From Candidatus Pantoea bituminis (GTDB taxonomy: Bacteria; Pseudomonadota; Gammaproteobacteria; Enterobacterales; Enterobacteriaceae), in assembly GCF_018842675.1 (NCBI RefSeq), contig NZ_JAGTWO010000004.1, positions 2,294,001-2,358,000 of the forward strand: a stretch of 64,000 bases of DNA, written 5' to 3'. This document shows, piece after piece, positions 9,321-19,753 of this stretch. The notes under the pieces were generated by a model. That model ran no database searches, was not told the origin of the DNA, and worked only from the letters and a program-made list of their open reading frames with translations. The first letter of the stretch is position 1. Each line of letters begins with the position of its first letter. The position numbers and the translations under genes were made by a program.

Positions 9321-10309
9321 TTAGCCGACCAGAGCAGGCTTAAGTTTATCAGCCCAGCTTAATAAACAATCGGTTAACAGTAATTCGCGGTTAACGGCAG
9401 CCACATGCAAAAGCTGTTCACGACATTGCATCCAGTCGCGGGCGCTGGTGTTAAGAGCACTGGCAGAAAAGTGCTGCGCCAATAGCGCGACCACATCCTG
9501 ACGATCAACATTGCTCAACCACTGGGTTGCGCCTTGCTGCCACTTCATGGCGTCTAACAGTAAAGACAACAACCACCCAATACGCACAGCTGCATCATCC
9601 CCGTTGAGCACGGATAGCAATTGCAATATATCTTGCTGGAGCGCACCAGCTAATCCATCACAGAGTTTTTGACGCGCCTGTAAACGGCTCGGCTCCAGTA
9701 AAGTCATCGCAGCTGCAGGCGCGCCCGCACTTAAACGCAACGCCGATAACAGTAATTCATCGTTTTGCGGCGACTGTTTTTTCAGCCATTGCAGACTTTG
9801 CGCTTCATCAGGAGGCGATAAATGCAACGTCATGCAGCGACTGCGTAGCGTTGCTAATAAGCGAGAAGGTTCACGACTCGTTAGGAAAAACCAGCTGTTC
9901 GCGGGCGGTTCTTCCAGGGTTTTGAGTAAGGCATTCGCTGCTGCTTCACTCAATTGCGCGGCATCAGGTAACCAGACGACTTTCGCGCCGCCCTGCTGAC
10001 CAAAATGGTACATTTTTTCGGTTACCTGCCGAACCGCATCAATGCCCAACGTGCTTTTGCCTTTTTCCGCTTCCAGCCGATACCAGTCAGGATGCGTATT
10101 GGCTTGCATTAGCTGACAGCCGTGACAATGACCACAACTTTTAAGCCCTTCTCGCTGTTGGCACATCAACCAGCGGCTCATTCCCCACACCAGGGCGTCA
10201 TCACCCATGCCATCAATCGCCTGAATTAACAGCGCATGATGTCCGCGGCCCCCTGATGTTGACTGATGACCTGACGATAAGGCTGATTCAGCCAGGGAAA
10301 CCAACTCAT
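9321..10309 (-). pseudogene. holB: DNA polymerase III delta' subunit HolB, frameshifted near the start (probable sequence error)
   Basis: Clamp-loader delta' subunit, essential in E. coli. The native start is the ATG at 10309, which overlaps the tmk stop as ATGA and gives [20 protein letters not shown], matching the E. coli N-terminus in length and pattern. The frame is then lost at a G5 run (coding strand; 10249-10253). A sixth G restores GGRGHHALLIQA and the rest of the protein, about 329 residues in total. The downstream frame is intact: zinc-module cysteines in SCGHCHGCQ, the sensor region, and KTLEEPP. As sequenced, only a version with a scrambled N-terminus could be read. Most likely a base-call deletion. 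Confidence 0.88.
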
Positions 10310-10941
10310 GTAGGTTGCCCTGTTAACCAGGAAGACAGCGTCGCTTGAAGTGACGCGGTCACTTCTTTAAGGGGTTGAGTCGCATCTACGCTTAAGATTG
10401 TGGGATCGTTTTCAGCCAGCATGAGGTAGCGCTCACGGGTACGCTCAAAGAATCGCAGCGATTCTTGTTCAATGCGATCCAGCTCGCCTCGCGCACGCGC
10501 ACGCTGTAAACCAATCTCGGGCGTGACATCCAGATACAATGTCAGATCGGGACGAAAATCACCCAGCACCGCGTCGCGTAAGGTACGCATTAGCTCAACG
10601 TCAAGACCACGTCCACCGCCCTGATAAGCTTGGGAAGAGAGATCGTGCCGATCGCCAATAACCCAGGCACCACGCGCTAAGGCTGGTTTGATAACCGTTT
10701 CAACCAGCTGAACGCGGGCTGCGTACAGCATGAGCAATTCTGCTTTATCTGTAACCTGTTCGCCTTCAATGCCTTGCTTAACTAATACGCGCAACTGCTC
10801 AGCTAAAGGTGTTCCGCCTGGCTCTCGTGTAAAAACAATATCCTGGATACCTTTCTCACGCAGCGTCTCAACAATCGCATTACGAGCGGTGGTTTTACCG
10901 GCGCCTTCAAGACCTTCAATGACGATAAACTTACTTTTCAT
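10306..10941 (-). CDS. tmk: Thymidylate kinase Tmk
   Basis: Phosphorylates dTMP to dTDP, essential for DNA synthesis. It has 211 residues from the ATG at 10941 (E. coli 213). The P-loop GLEGAGKTT is at residues 10-18, the DRH motif lies in [19 protein letters not shown], and the lid region in [12 protein letters not shown]. As sequenced it is fused in frame to mltG because the A-run ahead of the ATG has six instead of seven A; the ATG itself is intact. The stop overlaps the holB start (ATGA), indicating translational coupling. Confidence 0.93.
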   Translation of the reverse strand: MKSKFIVIEGLEGAGKTTARNAIVETLREKGIQDIVFTREPGGTPLAEQLRVLVKQGIEGEQVTDKAELLMLYAARVQLVETVIKPALARGAWVIGDRHDLSSQAYQGGGRGLDVELMRTLRDAVLGDFRPDLTLYLDVTPEIGLQRARARGELDRIEQESLRFFERTRERYLMLAENDPTILSVDATQPLKEVTASLQATLSSWLTGQPT

Positions 10942-11949
10942 TTTTTCCTTCAACGCGAGCCGATAAGCCTGAACGGCACGATTATGGCTAGCGAGATTGG
11001 TGGTAAAGGTGTGCCCGCCTTTGCCATCAGCAACAAAATAGAGGTAATTGGTTTTTTCTGGATGTGCCGCTGCGTCTAATGACGCTTTGCTTGGCATCGC
11101 AATCGGCCCTGGCGGCAAACCGTTAATGGTATAGGTATTGTAATCGGTTGGTGCATCGAGATCTTTACGGGTCAGAGTGCCGGTATAGTTATCACCCATC
11201 CCATAAATCACCGTAGGATCGGTCTGCAGACGCATGCCAGTCCGTAAGCGGTTGATAAACACCGAAGCGACTCGGGCACGCTCTTCGCTCACGCCCGTTT
11301 CTTTTTCAATGATCGAAGCCATGGTGACCAGCTGTTGCTGGTTTTTATAAGGCAGATTGTCTGCACGCCCTTTCCACACTTCATCCGTCGTTTTACTCAT
11401 TCGCGTATGTGCCCGCTCAAGTATCGCCATATCGCTCGTGTTTGCAGTATAGAGATAGGTATCCGGGTAAAAACCACCTTCCAGCTGACTTTGTTCAACC
11501 TTGAGCTTGTCGGCTAATGTCACGAACTGATCGTCTTGTAAAGTGTGTTTGATATAGGGCGCCGTGCGTAACGCACTCAACCATTCCTTGAGCCGCTGCC
11601 CTTCAACAAACCGTAGAGGAAATTGCGCCTCTTTACCGCTTGCTAATAGCTGCAGCAAGCTGCGCACAGTCATGCCTTGCTCTAGCCGGTAAGTTCCCGC
11701 TTTAAAGGTTGCTAATTCGGGTTCCAGCTTAAGCAACGCACCAAACCAGATGCTGTGCGGAATAATATGCTGGCTTTCAAGCTGCGCTTCTAATGCTACT
11801 CGTCCGATGCCTGCCGGCAGCGTGTAGATGGTTTCCTGATGCAACGTTAAAGGGGTCGACGCAAATTGTTTAACCTGCCAGTAACTAAAGGCAGCCGCGA
11901 GACCCAAAATCATCACTGTTCCGGTAAGAATTTTTTTACTTCGGCTCAT
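10931..11949 (-). CDS. mltG: Endolytic murein transglycosylase MltG, read through into tmk by a one-base loss
   Basis: Inner-membrane YceG-family enzyme that cuts nascent glycan strands and helps set glycan length. One transmembrane helix at about residues 7-25, then the periplasmic YceG domain with IIEKETG (catalytic Glu at about 215-217) and [11 protein letters not shown]. In E. coli the gene ends just inside tmk in another frame. Here the A-run at 10941-10946 has six A, so the frame runs on into tmk, giving a 547-residue fusion. With a seventh A it ends in K-E-K-N-E-K at a TAA (10931-10933), about 339 residues. It overlaps pabC by 4 bp. Confidence 0.9.
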
Positions 11950-12758
11950 GTTTCTTCCATTTTTTTACAGCTTTTCTGCAACTGGTTAAACAGTGTGCGT
12001 TGGTTAAAGTTCACCGCATCTATCTGTCTGACCGGTAAAACCGGCATTAACGCGTTACAAATAATCACTTCATCTGCCGCTAAAATCTCTGCAGGCTTGC
12101 TTTGAACTACCTGACACGTTTGGCCTGCTGCACTCAGTTGCGATAGCAGGTAGCGGCGCATAATTCCGTTAACGCCAGACGTTTCCAGCGTCGGGGTAAA
12201 GATAGCGTCACCTCTTCGCCAAAATAAATTGGCCGCGCAACATTCCACAACCCAGCCCTGAGTATCAAGCACCAAGGCTTCATCCGCATCTGTCTGGTCA
12301 AGATGAGCGCGAATCATCACCTGCTCAAGACGATTAAGATGCTTTAGCCCGGCAAATTGTGTGCTGCGCGCTAAGTTAATGGGGCTAATAGCAAGCTTTA
12401 CACCTTGCTGCTGCAGTTGAAAATAGTGCTGTGGCCAAGGCGACAAGGCTATTATTCGCGTAGGCTTACCGCAACCGATGCGGCTATAGCCCCGCCCGCC
12501 AACGCCCGCGCTAATGATCACTTTTAATACCGCCTGCTGCTGACGTTGAGCAGCATTGCGCATTTCATTTTCGAGCTGTTGCCAATCCACATCGTAAAGC
12601 CACAACTGTTCGCAACTCTCTTTTAACCGTTGTAAATGCCGTTCTAATAGCAGGATTTGCCCGTTTTTTATAGCAGCGGTGGTAAAACACCCATCGCCGA
12701 AATGTGCCGCACGATCACTGGCAGGAAGCTGATTTTGCTCGATACCGTTAATCCACAT
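11946..12758 (-). CDS. pabC: Aminodeoxychorismate lyase PabC
   Basis: PLP enzyme that converts 4-amino-4-deoxychorismate to 4-aminobenzoate and pyruvate for folate synthesis. It has 270 residues (E. coli 269) with the fold-type IV signatures: [10 protein letters not shown] containing the PLP lysine, and [15 protein letters not shown] plus SGVNGIMRR for phosphate and carboxylate binding. The start follows CCGGAGGATG. Its stop overlaps the mltG start (ATGA). It heads the pabC-mltG-tmk-holB-ycfH operon after the fabF terminator. Confidence 0.95.
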   Translation of the reverse strand: MWINGIEQNQLPASDRAAHFGDGCFTTAAIKNGQILLLERHLQRLKESCEQLWLYDVDWQQLENEMRNAAQRQQQAVLKVIISAGVGGRGYSRIGCGKPTRIIALSPWPQHYFQLQQQGVKLAISPINLARSTQFAGLKHLNRLEQVMIRAHLDQTDADEALVLDTQGWVVECCAANLFWRRGDAIFTPTLETSGVNGIMRRYLLSQLSAAGQTCQVVQSKPAEILAADEVIICNALMPVLPVRQIDAVNFNQRTLFNQLQKSCKKMEET

Positions 12759-12837
12759 CCATCATCCTCCGGTTGCCTGTTTGTTCTATCTTAACGATTC
12801 AGAATGATGTGATCAGTACCAGAGCGTGACTAAATAT

Positions 12838-12865
12838 AAAAAAGGCCCGCATTGCGGGCCTTTTT
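12838..12865. terminator. Terminator downstream of fabF
   Basis: GGCCCGC-ATT-GCGGGCC stem flanked by AAAAAA on the left and TTTTT on the right; on minus it ends the fab operon before pabC. Confidence 0.92.
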
Positions 12866-12880
12866 AGCAGAGCAGGTAGA

Positions 12881-14122
12881 TCAAACTTTACGGAAAATCA
12901 GCGAACCGTTGGTACCGCCAAAACCGAAGGAGTTGCACAAGGTATATTCCAGACCATTTACCTGACGTGCCGTATGTGGGATGAAATCGAGATCACAGCC
13001 TTCATCCGGGTTATCGAGGTTAATCGTTGGTGGAACTACCTGGTCACGCAGTGCGAGAATCGAATAAATTGACTCTACGGCACCTGCAGCACCCAGTAAG
13101 TGACCTGTCATTGATTTAGTTGAGCTCACCATGACGGTTTTCGCTGCTTCACCAAATACAGATTTCACTGCCTGCGCTTCCGCTTTATCACCCGCTGGCG
13201 TAGAGGTGCCGTGTGCGTTGACATAGCCGATTAGCTCTGGTGAGAGTTGTGCATCACGCAGTGCATTTACCATAGCGGCAGCAGCACCAGCGCCATCTTC
13301 TGGCGGAGAGGTCATATGATAGGCATCGCTGCTCATACCAAAGCCGACGACTTCCGCATAGATTTTAGCGCCACGCTTCTTAGCATGCTCATACTCTTCA
13401 AGAACGACCATGCCAGCACCGTCGCCAAGTACAAAACCGTCACGATCTTTATCCCACGGGCGGCTTGCCGCTTGCGGGTTTTCGTTACGAGTAGAGAGCG
13501 CACGCGCCGCACCGAATCCACCAACACCAAGCGGTGTACTGGCTTTTTCAGCACCGCCGGCCACCATAACGTCAGCATCGTTATACGCAATGATACGCGC
13601 AGCATGACCGATGTTATGTACGCCAGACGTACATGCCGTTGCGATAGAGATGCTAGGGCCTTTAAGGCCGTACATGATGGTTAAATGTCCCGCCACCATG
13701 TTTACAATGGTTGAAGGTACAAAGAACGGACTAATTTTACGCGGGCCGCCGTTTACGAGTGAAGTGTGGTTATCTTCGATCAACCCCAATCCACCAATTC
13801 CGGAACCAATTGCCGCACCTATACGACCAGCATTTTCATCGGTTACAACTAAACCGCTGTCCTGCATAGCCTGAATGCCAGCAACGATACCATATTGGAT
13901 GAAGTCATCCATCTTGCGCTGATCTTTGCGCGAGATGTAGTCATCACAATTAAAATCTCTCACTAAGCCCGCAAAGCGTGTTGCGTAGGCACTAGTATCA
14001 AAATGGTCGATCAGGCTGATGCCGCTCTGACCGGCAAGGAGAGCACTCCAGGTAGACTCTACGGTATTGCCGACAGGAGACAACATGCCAAGACCAGTCA
14101 CAACTACACGACGCTTAGACAC
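12881..14122 (-). CDS. fabF: 3-oxoacyl-ACP synthase II FabF
   Basis: Condensing enzyme that elongates acyl-ACP, notably palmitoleoyl to cis-vaccenoyl, in type II fatty acid synthesis. Start chosen at the GTG (14120-14122), giving [18 protein letters not shown] and 413 residues as in E. coli, where fabF also uses GTG. GGAGG lies 6 bp upstream (14129-14133). An in-frame upstream ATG would add 28 residues that overlap acpP and have no family counterpart. Active-site Cys164 lies in TACTSGVHN; the two catalytic His are in [11 protein letters not shown] and [11 protein letters not shown]. Confidence 0.97.
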   Translation of the reverse strand: MSKRRVVVTGLGMLSPVGNTVESTWSALLAGQSGISLIDHFDTSAYATRFAGLVRDFNCDDYISRKDQRKMDDFIQYGIVAGIQAMQDSGLVVTDENAGRIGAAIGSGIGGLGLIEDNHTSLVNGGPRKISPFFVPSTIVNMVAGHLTIMYGLKGPSISIATACTSGVHNIGHAARIIAYNDADVMVAGGAEKASTPLGVGGFGAARALSTRNENPQAASRPWDKDRDGFVLGDGAGMVVLEEYEHAKKRGAKIYAEVVGFGMSSDAYHMTSPPEDGAGAAAAMVNALRDAQLSPELIGYVNAHGTSTPAGDKAEAQAVKSVFGEAAKTVMVSSTKSMTGHLLGAAGAVESIYSILALRDQVVPPTINLDNPDEGCDLDFIPHTARQVNGLEYTLCNSFGFGGTNGSLIFRKV

Positions 14123-14205
14123 GTTCGTCCTCCAGGGAGGGAAATAAGAACTATGTGGGACAAACATAAAACTCAGGCGGTCGAGTGACCGCCTGACGGT
14201 ATTCA

Positions 14206-14442
14206 TTAGGCTTTGTGGCTATTGATATAGTCGATCGCTGCCTGAACGGTGGTGATTTTCTCAGCTTCTTCGTCTGGAATTTCAGTATCAAACTCTTCTT
14301 CCAGAGCCATAACCAGCTCAACGGTATCAAGAGAATCGGCACCCAGGTCTTCTACGAAAGATGCAGAGTTGGTTACTTCTTCCTCTTTCACACCCAGCTG
14401 CTCACCAATGATTTTCTTAACGCGTTGTTCGATATCGCTCAT
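14206..14442 (-). CDS. acpP: Acyl carrier protein AcpP
   Basis: Small acidic carrier (78 residues) that holds growing acyl chains on a 4'-phosphopantetheine arm. The modification site is Ser37 in [18 protein letters not shown], identical to the E. coli motif. It is flanked by fabG and fabF and has its own strong promoter in the gap to fabG. Expected to be among the most highly expressed genes here. Confidence 0.99.
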   Translation of the reverse strand: MSDIEQRVKKIIGEQLGVKEEEVTNSASFVEDLGADSLDTVELVMALEEEFDTEIPDEEAEKITTVQAAIDYINSHKA

Positions 14443-14489
14443 ACTATTTAATTTCCTATCAAAACTCGCTTTCGCGATGGTTTTCGTAG

Positions 14490-14518
14490 TGTATAAAATG
14501 TTGAAAAAGATGCAACAA
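14490..14518 (-). promoter_or_regulatory. acpP promoter
   Basis: Minus strand -35 TTGTTG (14513-14518), 17-bp spacer, -10 TATACA (14490-14495). The arrangement and surrounding bases correspond to the known E. coli acpP promoter, leaving a leader of about 40 bases. Confidence 0.8.
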
Positions 14519-14594
14519 AATCCCGGCTGGTCTAACCACGATTTACGTTATTTTGCGGTTTTTCCCGCAAATAATGCAAATGGTTTCGTGATTA

Positions 14595-15329
14595 TCAGAC
14601 CATGTACATGCCGCCATTGACGTGCAGCGTCTCACCCGTGATGTAGGCTGCTTCGTCAGAGGCTAAGAATGCAACAGCATTGGCGATTTCTTGCGCGTCG
14701 CCTAAGCGACCTGCAGGTACTTCCGCCAAAATACCAGAACGTTGATCTTCGTTCAGTGCCCGCGTCATGTCCGTTTCAATAAAGCCCGGTGCCACGACGT
14801 TGACCGTAATGCCACGTGACGCGATTTCACGCGCCAGTGATTTGCTAAAGCCAATTAAACCCGCTTTTGCTGCAGCGTAGTTTGCTTGGCCCGCGTTACC
14901 CATGGTCCCAACAACGGAACCAATGGTGATTATACGGCCCACGCGTTTTTTCATCATGGCACGCAAAACCGCCTTGGAAAGACGGAAGACGGAAGAGAGG
15001 TTGGTATCTAAGATATCCTGCCACTCATCGTCTTTCATGCGCATCAGCAGATTATCACGCGTAATGCCTGCATTATTGACTAAAATGTCCACTTCGCCAA
15101 ATTCAGCGCGAATTTTCTCTAAAACGCTTTCGATCGATGCGGCGTCTGTCACGTTCAGCAGCAGACCTTTACCGTTGTCACCAAGGTAAGCACTGATTGC
15201 ATCGGCACCGCTTTGGCTGGTTGCGGTTCCAACCACTTTAGCACCGCGTGCCGCCAGGGTTTCCGCAATCGCACGGCCAATGCCGCGACTCGCGCCGGTT
15301 ACCAGCGCAACTTTACCTTCAAAACTCAT
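14595..15329 (-). CDS. fabG: 3-oxoacyl-ACP reductase FabG
   Basis: NADPH-dependent short-chain dehydrogenase that reduces 3-oxoacyl-ACP in the fatty acid elongation cycle. It has 244 residues as in E. coli. The glycine-rich cofactor motif TGASRGIG is at about 11-18, NNAG at 85-88, catalytic Ser138, Tyr151 and Lys155 (YAAAK) are all present. It follows fabD by 10 bp on the same strand. Confidence 0.98.
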   Translation of the reverse strand: MSFEGKVALVTGASRGIGRAIAETLAARGAKVVGTATSQSGADAISAYLGDNGKGLLLNVTDAASIESVLEKIRAEFGEVDILVNNAGITRDNLLMRMKDDEWQDILDTNLSSVFRLSKAVLRAMMKKRVGRIITIGSVVGTMGNAGQANYAAAKAGLIGFSKSLAREIASRGITVNVVAPGFIETDMTRALNEDQRSGILAEVPAGRLGDAQEIANAVAFLASDEAAYITGETLHVNGGMYMV

Positions 15330-15339
15330 GTTATTCCTC

Positions 15340-16272
15340 TTATTCCTGTCCTAGCGCACTTTTTAACGAGGCAGTATCGTTAACGGCTGCAGCAGTCAGG
15401 CTATCGACAATACGTTTGGTCAAACCGGTCAGGACTTTACCTGGACCCATTTCCATTAACTGTGTTACGCCTTGAGATGCCATCGCCTCGACACTTTCTG
15501 TCCAGCGTACCGGACTATAAAGCTGACGAACTAATGCATGACGAATCGCATCTGCATCCGATTCAGCTTTAACATCTACGTTGTTAATAACCGGAACAGA
15601 CGGTGCATTAAAGGTAATGTCTTGCAGCGCAATGGCTAATTTATCAGCAGCGGGCTTCATCAACGCACAGTGCGAAGGGACGCTAACCGGTAACGGCAGC
15701 GCACGCTTAGCGCCTGCAGCTTTGCATGCCGCACCAGCACGTTCAACGGCTTCTTTATTGCCGGCAATAACAACCTGACCTGGCGAATTGAAATTTACTG
15801 GCGAAACAACTTGTCCCTGCGCGCTTTCTTCACACGCCTGGCGGATTGCCGCATCATCCAGACCAATAATCGCCTGCATTGCTCCCGTACCTTCCGGCAC
15901 AGCTTCTTGCATCAGCTTGCCACGCAACTCAACTAATTTAATGGCATCGGCAAAATTCAGTACGCCAGCACAAACCAGCGCAGAGTATTCACCTAAGCTA
16001 TGCCCTGCCATCAAAACCGGTTGCTCACCGCCCTGCTGCTGCCATACGCGATAGATAGCGACCGATGCCGCCAACAGCGCTGGCTGTGTTTGCCAGGTTT
16101 TATTCAGTTCTTCGACCGGACCTTGGCTAACGAGCTGCCATAAGTCGTAGCCCAGCGTGTCAGACGCTTCGCGGAAAGTCTCTTCCACCAGCGGATAGGC
16201 TGCGGCCAAATCAGCCAGCATACCCACAGATTGTGAGCCCTGACCTGGGAAAACAAAAGCAAATTGCGTCAT
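15340..16272 (-). CDS. fabD: Malonyl-CoA:ACP transacylase FabD
   Basis: Transfers malonyl from CoA to ACP to supply extender units. 310 residues. The oxyanion motif GQGSQ lies at 10-14, nucleophile Ser92 in GHSLGE, Arg117-type residue in the ELRGKLMQ stretch and catalytic His in SVPSHCALM. It sits between fabH (16 bp gap) and fabG, as in E. coli. Confidence 0.98.
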   Translation of the reverse strand: MTQFAFVFPGQGSQSVGMLADLAAAYPLVEETFREASDTLGYDLWQLVSQGPVEELNKTWQTQPALLAASVAIYRVWQQQGGEQPVLMAGHSLGEYSALVCAGVLNFADAIKLVELRGKLMQEAVPEGTGAMQAIIGLDDAAIRQACEESAQGQVVSPVNFNSPGQVVIAGNKEAVERAGAACKAAGAKRALPLPVSVPSHCALMKPAADKLAIALQDITFNAPSVPVINNVDVKAESDADAIRHALVRQLYSPVRWTESVEAMASQGVTQLMEMGPGKVLTGLTKRIVDSLTAAAVNDTASLKSALGQE

Positions 16273-16288
16273 TTTCAGTTCCTGTCAA

Positions 16289-17242
16289 TCAAAAGCGAAC
16301 CAGCGCAGAGCCCCAGGTGAAACCGCCACCAAAAGCCTCCAGCAGAATGAGTTGTCCGGGTTTGATACGGCCATCGCGTACCGCTTCATCAAGTGCGCTT
16401 GGCACCGACGCCGCAGAGGTGTTGCCGTGGCGATCCAGTGTTACGACCACTTTATCCATGGTCATACCTAATTTTTTCGCCGTTGCGCTAATAATGCGTA
16501 GGTTTGCCTGATGGGGCACCAGCCAGTCGAGCATCTCACGATCGAGATTATTGGCCTGTAACGTTTCATCAACGATATGCGCCAGCTCAGTAACCGCAAC
16601 TTTAAAGACTTCATTACCTGCCATCGTAAGATAGGCGGGTTGATCCTGCTTCGCACGATCCTGATAGGGTAAGGTCAGCAACTGGGCATAGCGACCATCA
16701 GCGTGCAGATGGGTTGAAATAATGCCCTGCTCTTCGCTCGGTCCGAGAACGACCGCGCCAGCGCCATCACCAAACAGAATAATAGTGCCGCGATCGTTGG
16801 GATCCAAAGTACGTGCAAGCACATCAGCACCAATCACCAACGCATGCTTAACTGCACCGTTTTTGATGTACTGATCGGCAACGCTCAACGCATATGTGAA
16901 ACCTGCACATGCTGCAGCAAGGTCAAAAGCTGCGCAGTCTTTAATGTCCAGCATTTGCTGAATCATACAGGCTGAGCTTGGGAAAGCATGGCTGGACGAT
17001 GTTGTGGCGACGATAATCAGTCCAACATCATTGGCTTCAACACCCGCCATTTCAAGCGCGCGTTGGGCTGCTTGTGAACCCATGCTTGCAACAGTCTCAT
17101 CTGGCGCTGCAATGCGGCGCTCACGGATGCCGGTACGGGTAACAATCCACTCGTCCGAAGTCTCCACCATTTTTTCCAGATCGGCATTTGTGCGAACCTG
17201 GCTGGGCAAATAACTGCCCGTACCGATAATTTTGGTAAACAT
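16289..17242 (-). CDS. fabH: 3-oxoacyl-ACP synthase III FabH
   Basis: Initiates fatty acid synthesis by condensing acetyl-CoA with malonyl-ACP. 317 residues with Cys112 in [10 protein letters not shown], the catalytic His in [11 protein letters not shown] and Asn in [12 protein letters not shown]. The ATG at 17242 directly abuts the plsX stop (TAG then ATG), so the two are probably coupled. Confidence 0.98.
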   Translation of the reverse strand: MFTKIIGTGSYLPSQVRTNADLEKMVETSDEWIVTRTGIRERRIAAPDETVASMGSQAAQRALEMAGVEANDVGLIIVATTSSSHAFPSSACMIQQMLDIKDCAAFDLAAACAGFTYALSVADQYIKNGAVKHALVIGADVLARTLDPNDRGTIILFGDGAGAVVLGPSEEQGIISTHLHADGRYAQLLTLPYQDRAKQDQPAYLTMAGNEVFKVAVTELAHIVDETLQANNLDREMLDWLVPHQANLRIISATAKKLGMTMDKVVVTLDRHGNTSAASVPSALDEAVRDGRIKPGQLILLEAFGGGFTWGSALVRF

Positions 17243-18283
17243 CTAGGCTTTGTCACTCCTGGCTAATACAGCGTCTAGGCGCGCAGCAATTCGTTCTGAA
17301 ACTTGCCGCCGCACCGCCTGCTCTGCCTGTTCTATCGCCACGGCGAACGCACACTGATTGGCTGCGCCATGGCTTTTGATCACTGTCCCGCGCAATCCTA
17401 ACAGACAAGCGCCATTGTACTGGTCGGGGTTGAGATGTCCGAAGCGCTTAGCCAGACGTTTTTGGATCCAACGTCCCAGCAACTTCAACCACCATGACCG
17501 CTTTTTGCCTTCGCCTGATGATTTGAGCAGCGAAAGAAACATTCTTACCACGCCTTCCATAGTCTTCAACGTGACGTTTCCGACGAAACCATCACACACC
17601 AGCACATCCGTTTTGCCCGTGAGGAGTTCGTTAGCTTCAAGGTAACCAATATAGTTTATTTGCGGGGTTTCTCTTAGGGTTTCCGCTGCTTCGCGGATAC
17701 TTTCAAGCCCTTTGGTCTCTTCCTGACCAATATTGAGAAGCGCTACACGGGGTTTATTGATGCCAAGCACCTCTTCCGCCATTACCGCGCCCATCACCGC
17801 AAATTGCACCAACATTGCACTGTCTGAATTAACGTTGGCACCTAAATCTAACACCACTGTTTTGCCCTGCTGCTGATGAGGTAAAACAGACATCAGCGCC
17901 GGACGTTCAATACCCTTCAGCGGCTTCAACAGCATTTTTGCCAGACCCATCAATGCGCCGGTATTACCTGCACTGACGCAGGCTTGCGCACGCCCCTCTT
18001 TTACCAATTCTAACGCCACGCGCATTGAGCTGCCGCGACTGTTTCGGATGGCTTGAGCGGGCCGCGCATCACTTGCAATAACCGATTCGGCAGGAATAAC
18101 CTGCAAACGCCCCAGTAAGGAGGAATCCGTTTTGGCAAGCAATGGCATGAGGGTGTCGGGATTGCCGACCAGAAGAAGGTATAATTGCGTATGAGAGGCC
18201 AGTGCCTGCAATGCTGCAGGCACTGTCACGCAAGGACCGAAGTCCCCGCCCATGGCATCAATCGCCAGGGTCAAACGTGTCAA
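17243..18283 (-). CDS. plsX: Phosphate acyltransferase PlsX
   Basis: Converts acyl-ACP to acyl-phosphate for phospholipid synthesis. 346 residues starting [16 protein letters not shown], the typical PlsX N-terminus with its DAMGGD signature; [12 protein letters not shown] and VCDGFVGNV are further conserved blocks. It lies between rpmF and fabH in the conserved yceD-rpmF-plsX-fab cluster. Confidence 0.97.
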   Translation of the reverse strand: MTRLTLAIDAMGGDFGPCVTVPAALQALASHTQLYLLLVGNPDTLMPLLAKTDSSLLGRLQVIPAESVIASDARPAQAIRNSRGSSMRVALELVKEGRAQACVSAGNTGALMGLAKMLLKPLKGIERPALMSVLPHQQQGKTVVLDLGANVNSDSAMLVQFAVMGAVMAEEVLGINKPRVALLNIGQEETKGLESIREAAETLRETPQINYIGYLEANELLTGKTDVLVCDGFVGNVTLKTMEGVVRMFLSLLKSSGEGKKRSWWLKLLGRWIQKRLAKRFGHLNPDQYNGACLLGLRGTVIKSHGAANQCAFAVAIEQAEQAVRRQVSERIAARLDAVLARSDKA

Positions 18284-18308
18284 GGTATCGCCTTGCTAAG
18301 CGCAAGTC

Positions 18309-18479
18309 TTATTTAACGATAACCTTGCGACCGCGGTAGTAACCATCCGCAGTGATGTGGTGACGCAGATGAGTTTCGCCAGAAACTTTATCTACTGACA
18401 GAGTTGCAGTGGTCAGCGCATCGTGCGAACGACGCATGCCACGCTTAGAACGGGTGGGTTTATTCTGTTGTACGGCCAT
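18309..18479 (-). CDS. rpmF: 50S ribosomal protein L32
   Basis: 56 codons encoding [20 protein letters not shown]... and ending [11 protein letters not shown]. This is ribosomal protein L32, basic and highly conserved; one residue shorter than the E. coli protein because of LTTATLSVD versus LTAVTSLSVD. It has a good ribosome-binding site (AGGAG upstream of the ATG at 18479) and lies between yceD and plsX as in E. coli, where it is cotranscribed with both. Confidence 0.98.
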   Translation of the reverse strand: MAVQQNKPTRSKRGMRRSHDALTTATLSVDKVSGETHLRHHITADGYYRGRKVIVK

Positions 18480-18493
18480 GGACCTTACTCCTA

Positions 18494-19015
18494 TTACTTA
18501 CGCTTTAAACTGGCTAATACGGCAAATGGGTTTGGTTTTTCGACCTCTTCAGGCAATTTACCAAAGACCATGTCCGCCTCGGACACTTCACAGTGTTCAG
18601 AATCATGCACCGGAACGACAGGCAGCGCGAGGATCACTTCATCCTCAACGACGGCCAACAGATCGATTTCACCATACTCGTTGACATCGACCGGCTCGTA
18701 CGCTTCCGGCAACGCTTCGGCCTGCTCTTCAGAAGAAACAGGGCTAAAGCAATAGCTTACGTGGACATGATGCGGAAACACCTGGTTGCAGCGTTGGCAG
18801 CGCAACGTCACTTGTACATCAGCAGTACCAGTCAGTACTGCCAGACGTTGGTTGTCTACCGCAAACGACATGGAGCATTCTACATCACTGTCCACACTAA
18901 CGACCGACTCGGCCACGCGCTCCACCTGTACAGGTGTGTACACACCTTGATAATCAAGGCGTTTTTGAGCGGTGCGGACGGGGTCCAGCGTTAGGGGTAA
19001 TTTTACCTTTTGCAT
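18494..19015 (-). CDS. yceD: 23S rRNA accumulation protein YceD (DUF177)
   Basis: 173 residues, the E. coli length. The family is needed for normal 23S rRNA levels. Conserved central [10 protein letters not shown] cysteine pair and an acidic C-terminal half ([21 protein letters not shown]). First gene of the minus-strand yceD-rpmF-plsX-fab cluster, so the cluster promoter should lie in 19016-19150, divergent from yceF. Confidence 0.95.
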   Translation of the reverse strand: MQKVKLPLTLDPVRTAQKRLDYQGVYTPVQVERVAESVVSVDSDVECSMSFAVDNQRLAVLTGTADVQVTLRCQRCNQVFPHHVHVSYCFSPVSSEEQAEALPEAYEPVDVNEYGEIDLLAVVEDEVILALPVVPVHDSEHCEVSEADMVFGKLPEEVEKPNPFAVLASLKRK

Positions 19016-19154
19016 AGGGCGCGCATATTAACTTTGTAATCTTATAGAGTCAAAGAAAAAGGCCGGTTTACAGCATCTTTCAACCACTATTCGCATCCAG
19101 TGCGGCACACAGTTTAAAATGACTGTCACCAATTCGCTATCAATATTGAAAAAA

Positions 19155-19742
19155 ATGACGGCATCGATTCTTTTAGCATCCACCTCACCCTTTCGTCAGG
19201 CGTTATTAACCAAACTCGGTCTGACCTTTGTTACCGATTCACCCAACGTTGATGAAACAGCGTTACCCGGAGAAAACGCCGAAACATTGGTGAAACGTCT
19301 TGCAGTGGCAAAAGCCCAGGCGCTGGCAGAAACCTATCCTGAACACTGGATTATCGGTTCAGATCAGGTTTGTGTGTTAGATGGAGAAATTACTGGCAAG
19401 CCGCATACCGTAGAAAATGCGCATAATCAATTACGCGCAGCCAGCGGTAATCGCATAACCTTTTATACAGGTTTAGCGTTATACCATCCCAGCAGCCAAC
19501 GTTTAATCCAGTGTTGCGAACCGTTTATCGTACATTTCCGTGATTTAAGTGACGATGAGATCACAAATTATATAAAGAAAGAACAGCCGCTTCAGTGCGC
19601 GGGCAGTTTTAAAAGTGAAGGGATGGGGATTTGTTTATTTGAACGTCTTGAAGGACGTGATCCAAATACGTTAATTGGCTTACCGCTTATTGCGCTCAAC
19701 GCGATGTTGCGAGAGGCAGGCATCAATCCCTTGCTGGACTGA
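19155..19742 (+). CDS. yceF: Maf-family nucleotide pyrophosphatase YceF
   Basis: Maf/HAM1-type pyrophosphatase; E. coli YceF prefers 7-methyl-GTP. 195 residues from the ATG at 19155 ([15 protein letters not shown]), matching the family N-terminus (E. coli 194). An earlier in-frame ATG at 19119 would add 12 residues with no counterpart. Neither start has a clear Shine-Dalgarno. Conserved blocks: [38 protein letters not shown] and [12 protein letters not shown]. It is convergent with rluC, 11 bp apart. Confidence 0.93.
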   Translation: MTASILLASTSPFRQALLTKLGLTFVTDSPNVDETALPGENAETLVKRLAVAKAQALAETYPEHWIIGSDQVCVLDGEITGKPHTVENAHNQLRAASGNRITFYTGLALYHPSSQRLIQCCEPFIVHFRDLSDDEITNYIKKEQPLQCAGSFKSEGMGICLFERLEGRDPNTLIGLPLIALNAMLREAGINPLLD

Positions 19743-19753
19743 TGCCCAATGCG

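Noticed and set aside
14123..14206. FabF start at the upstream ATG giving 441 residues
   Set aside because: The extra 28 residues overlap acpP and have no family match; the GTG with GGAGG agrees with E. coli.
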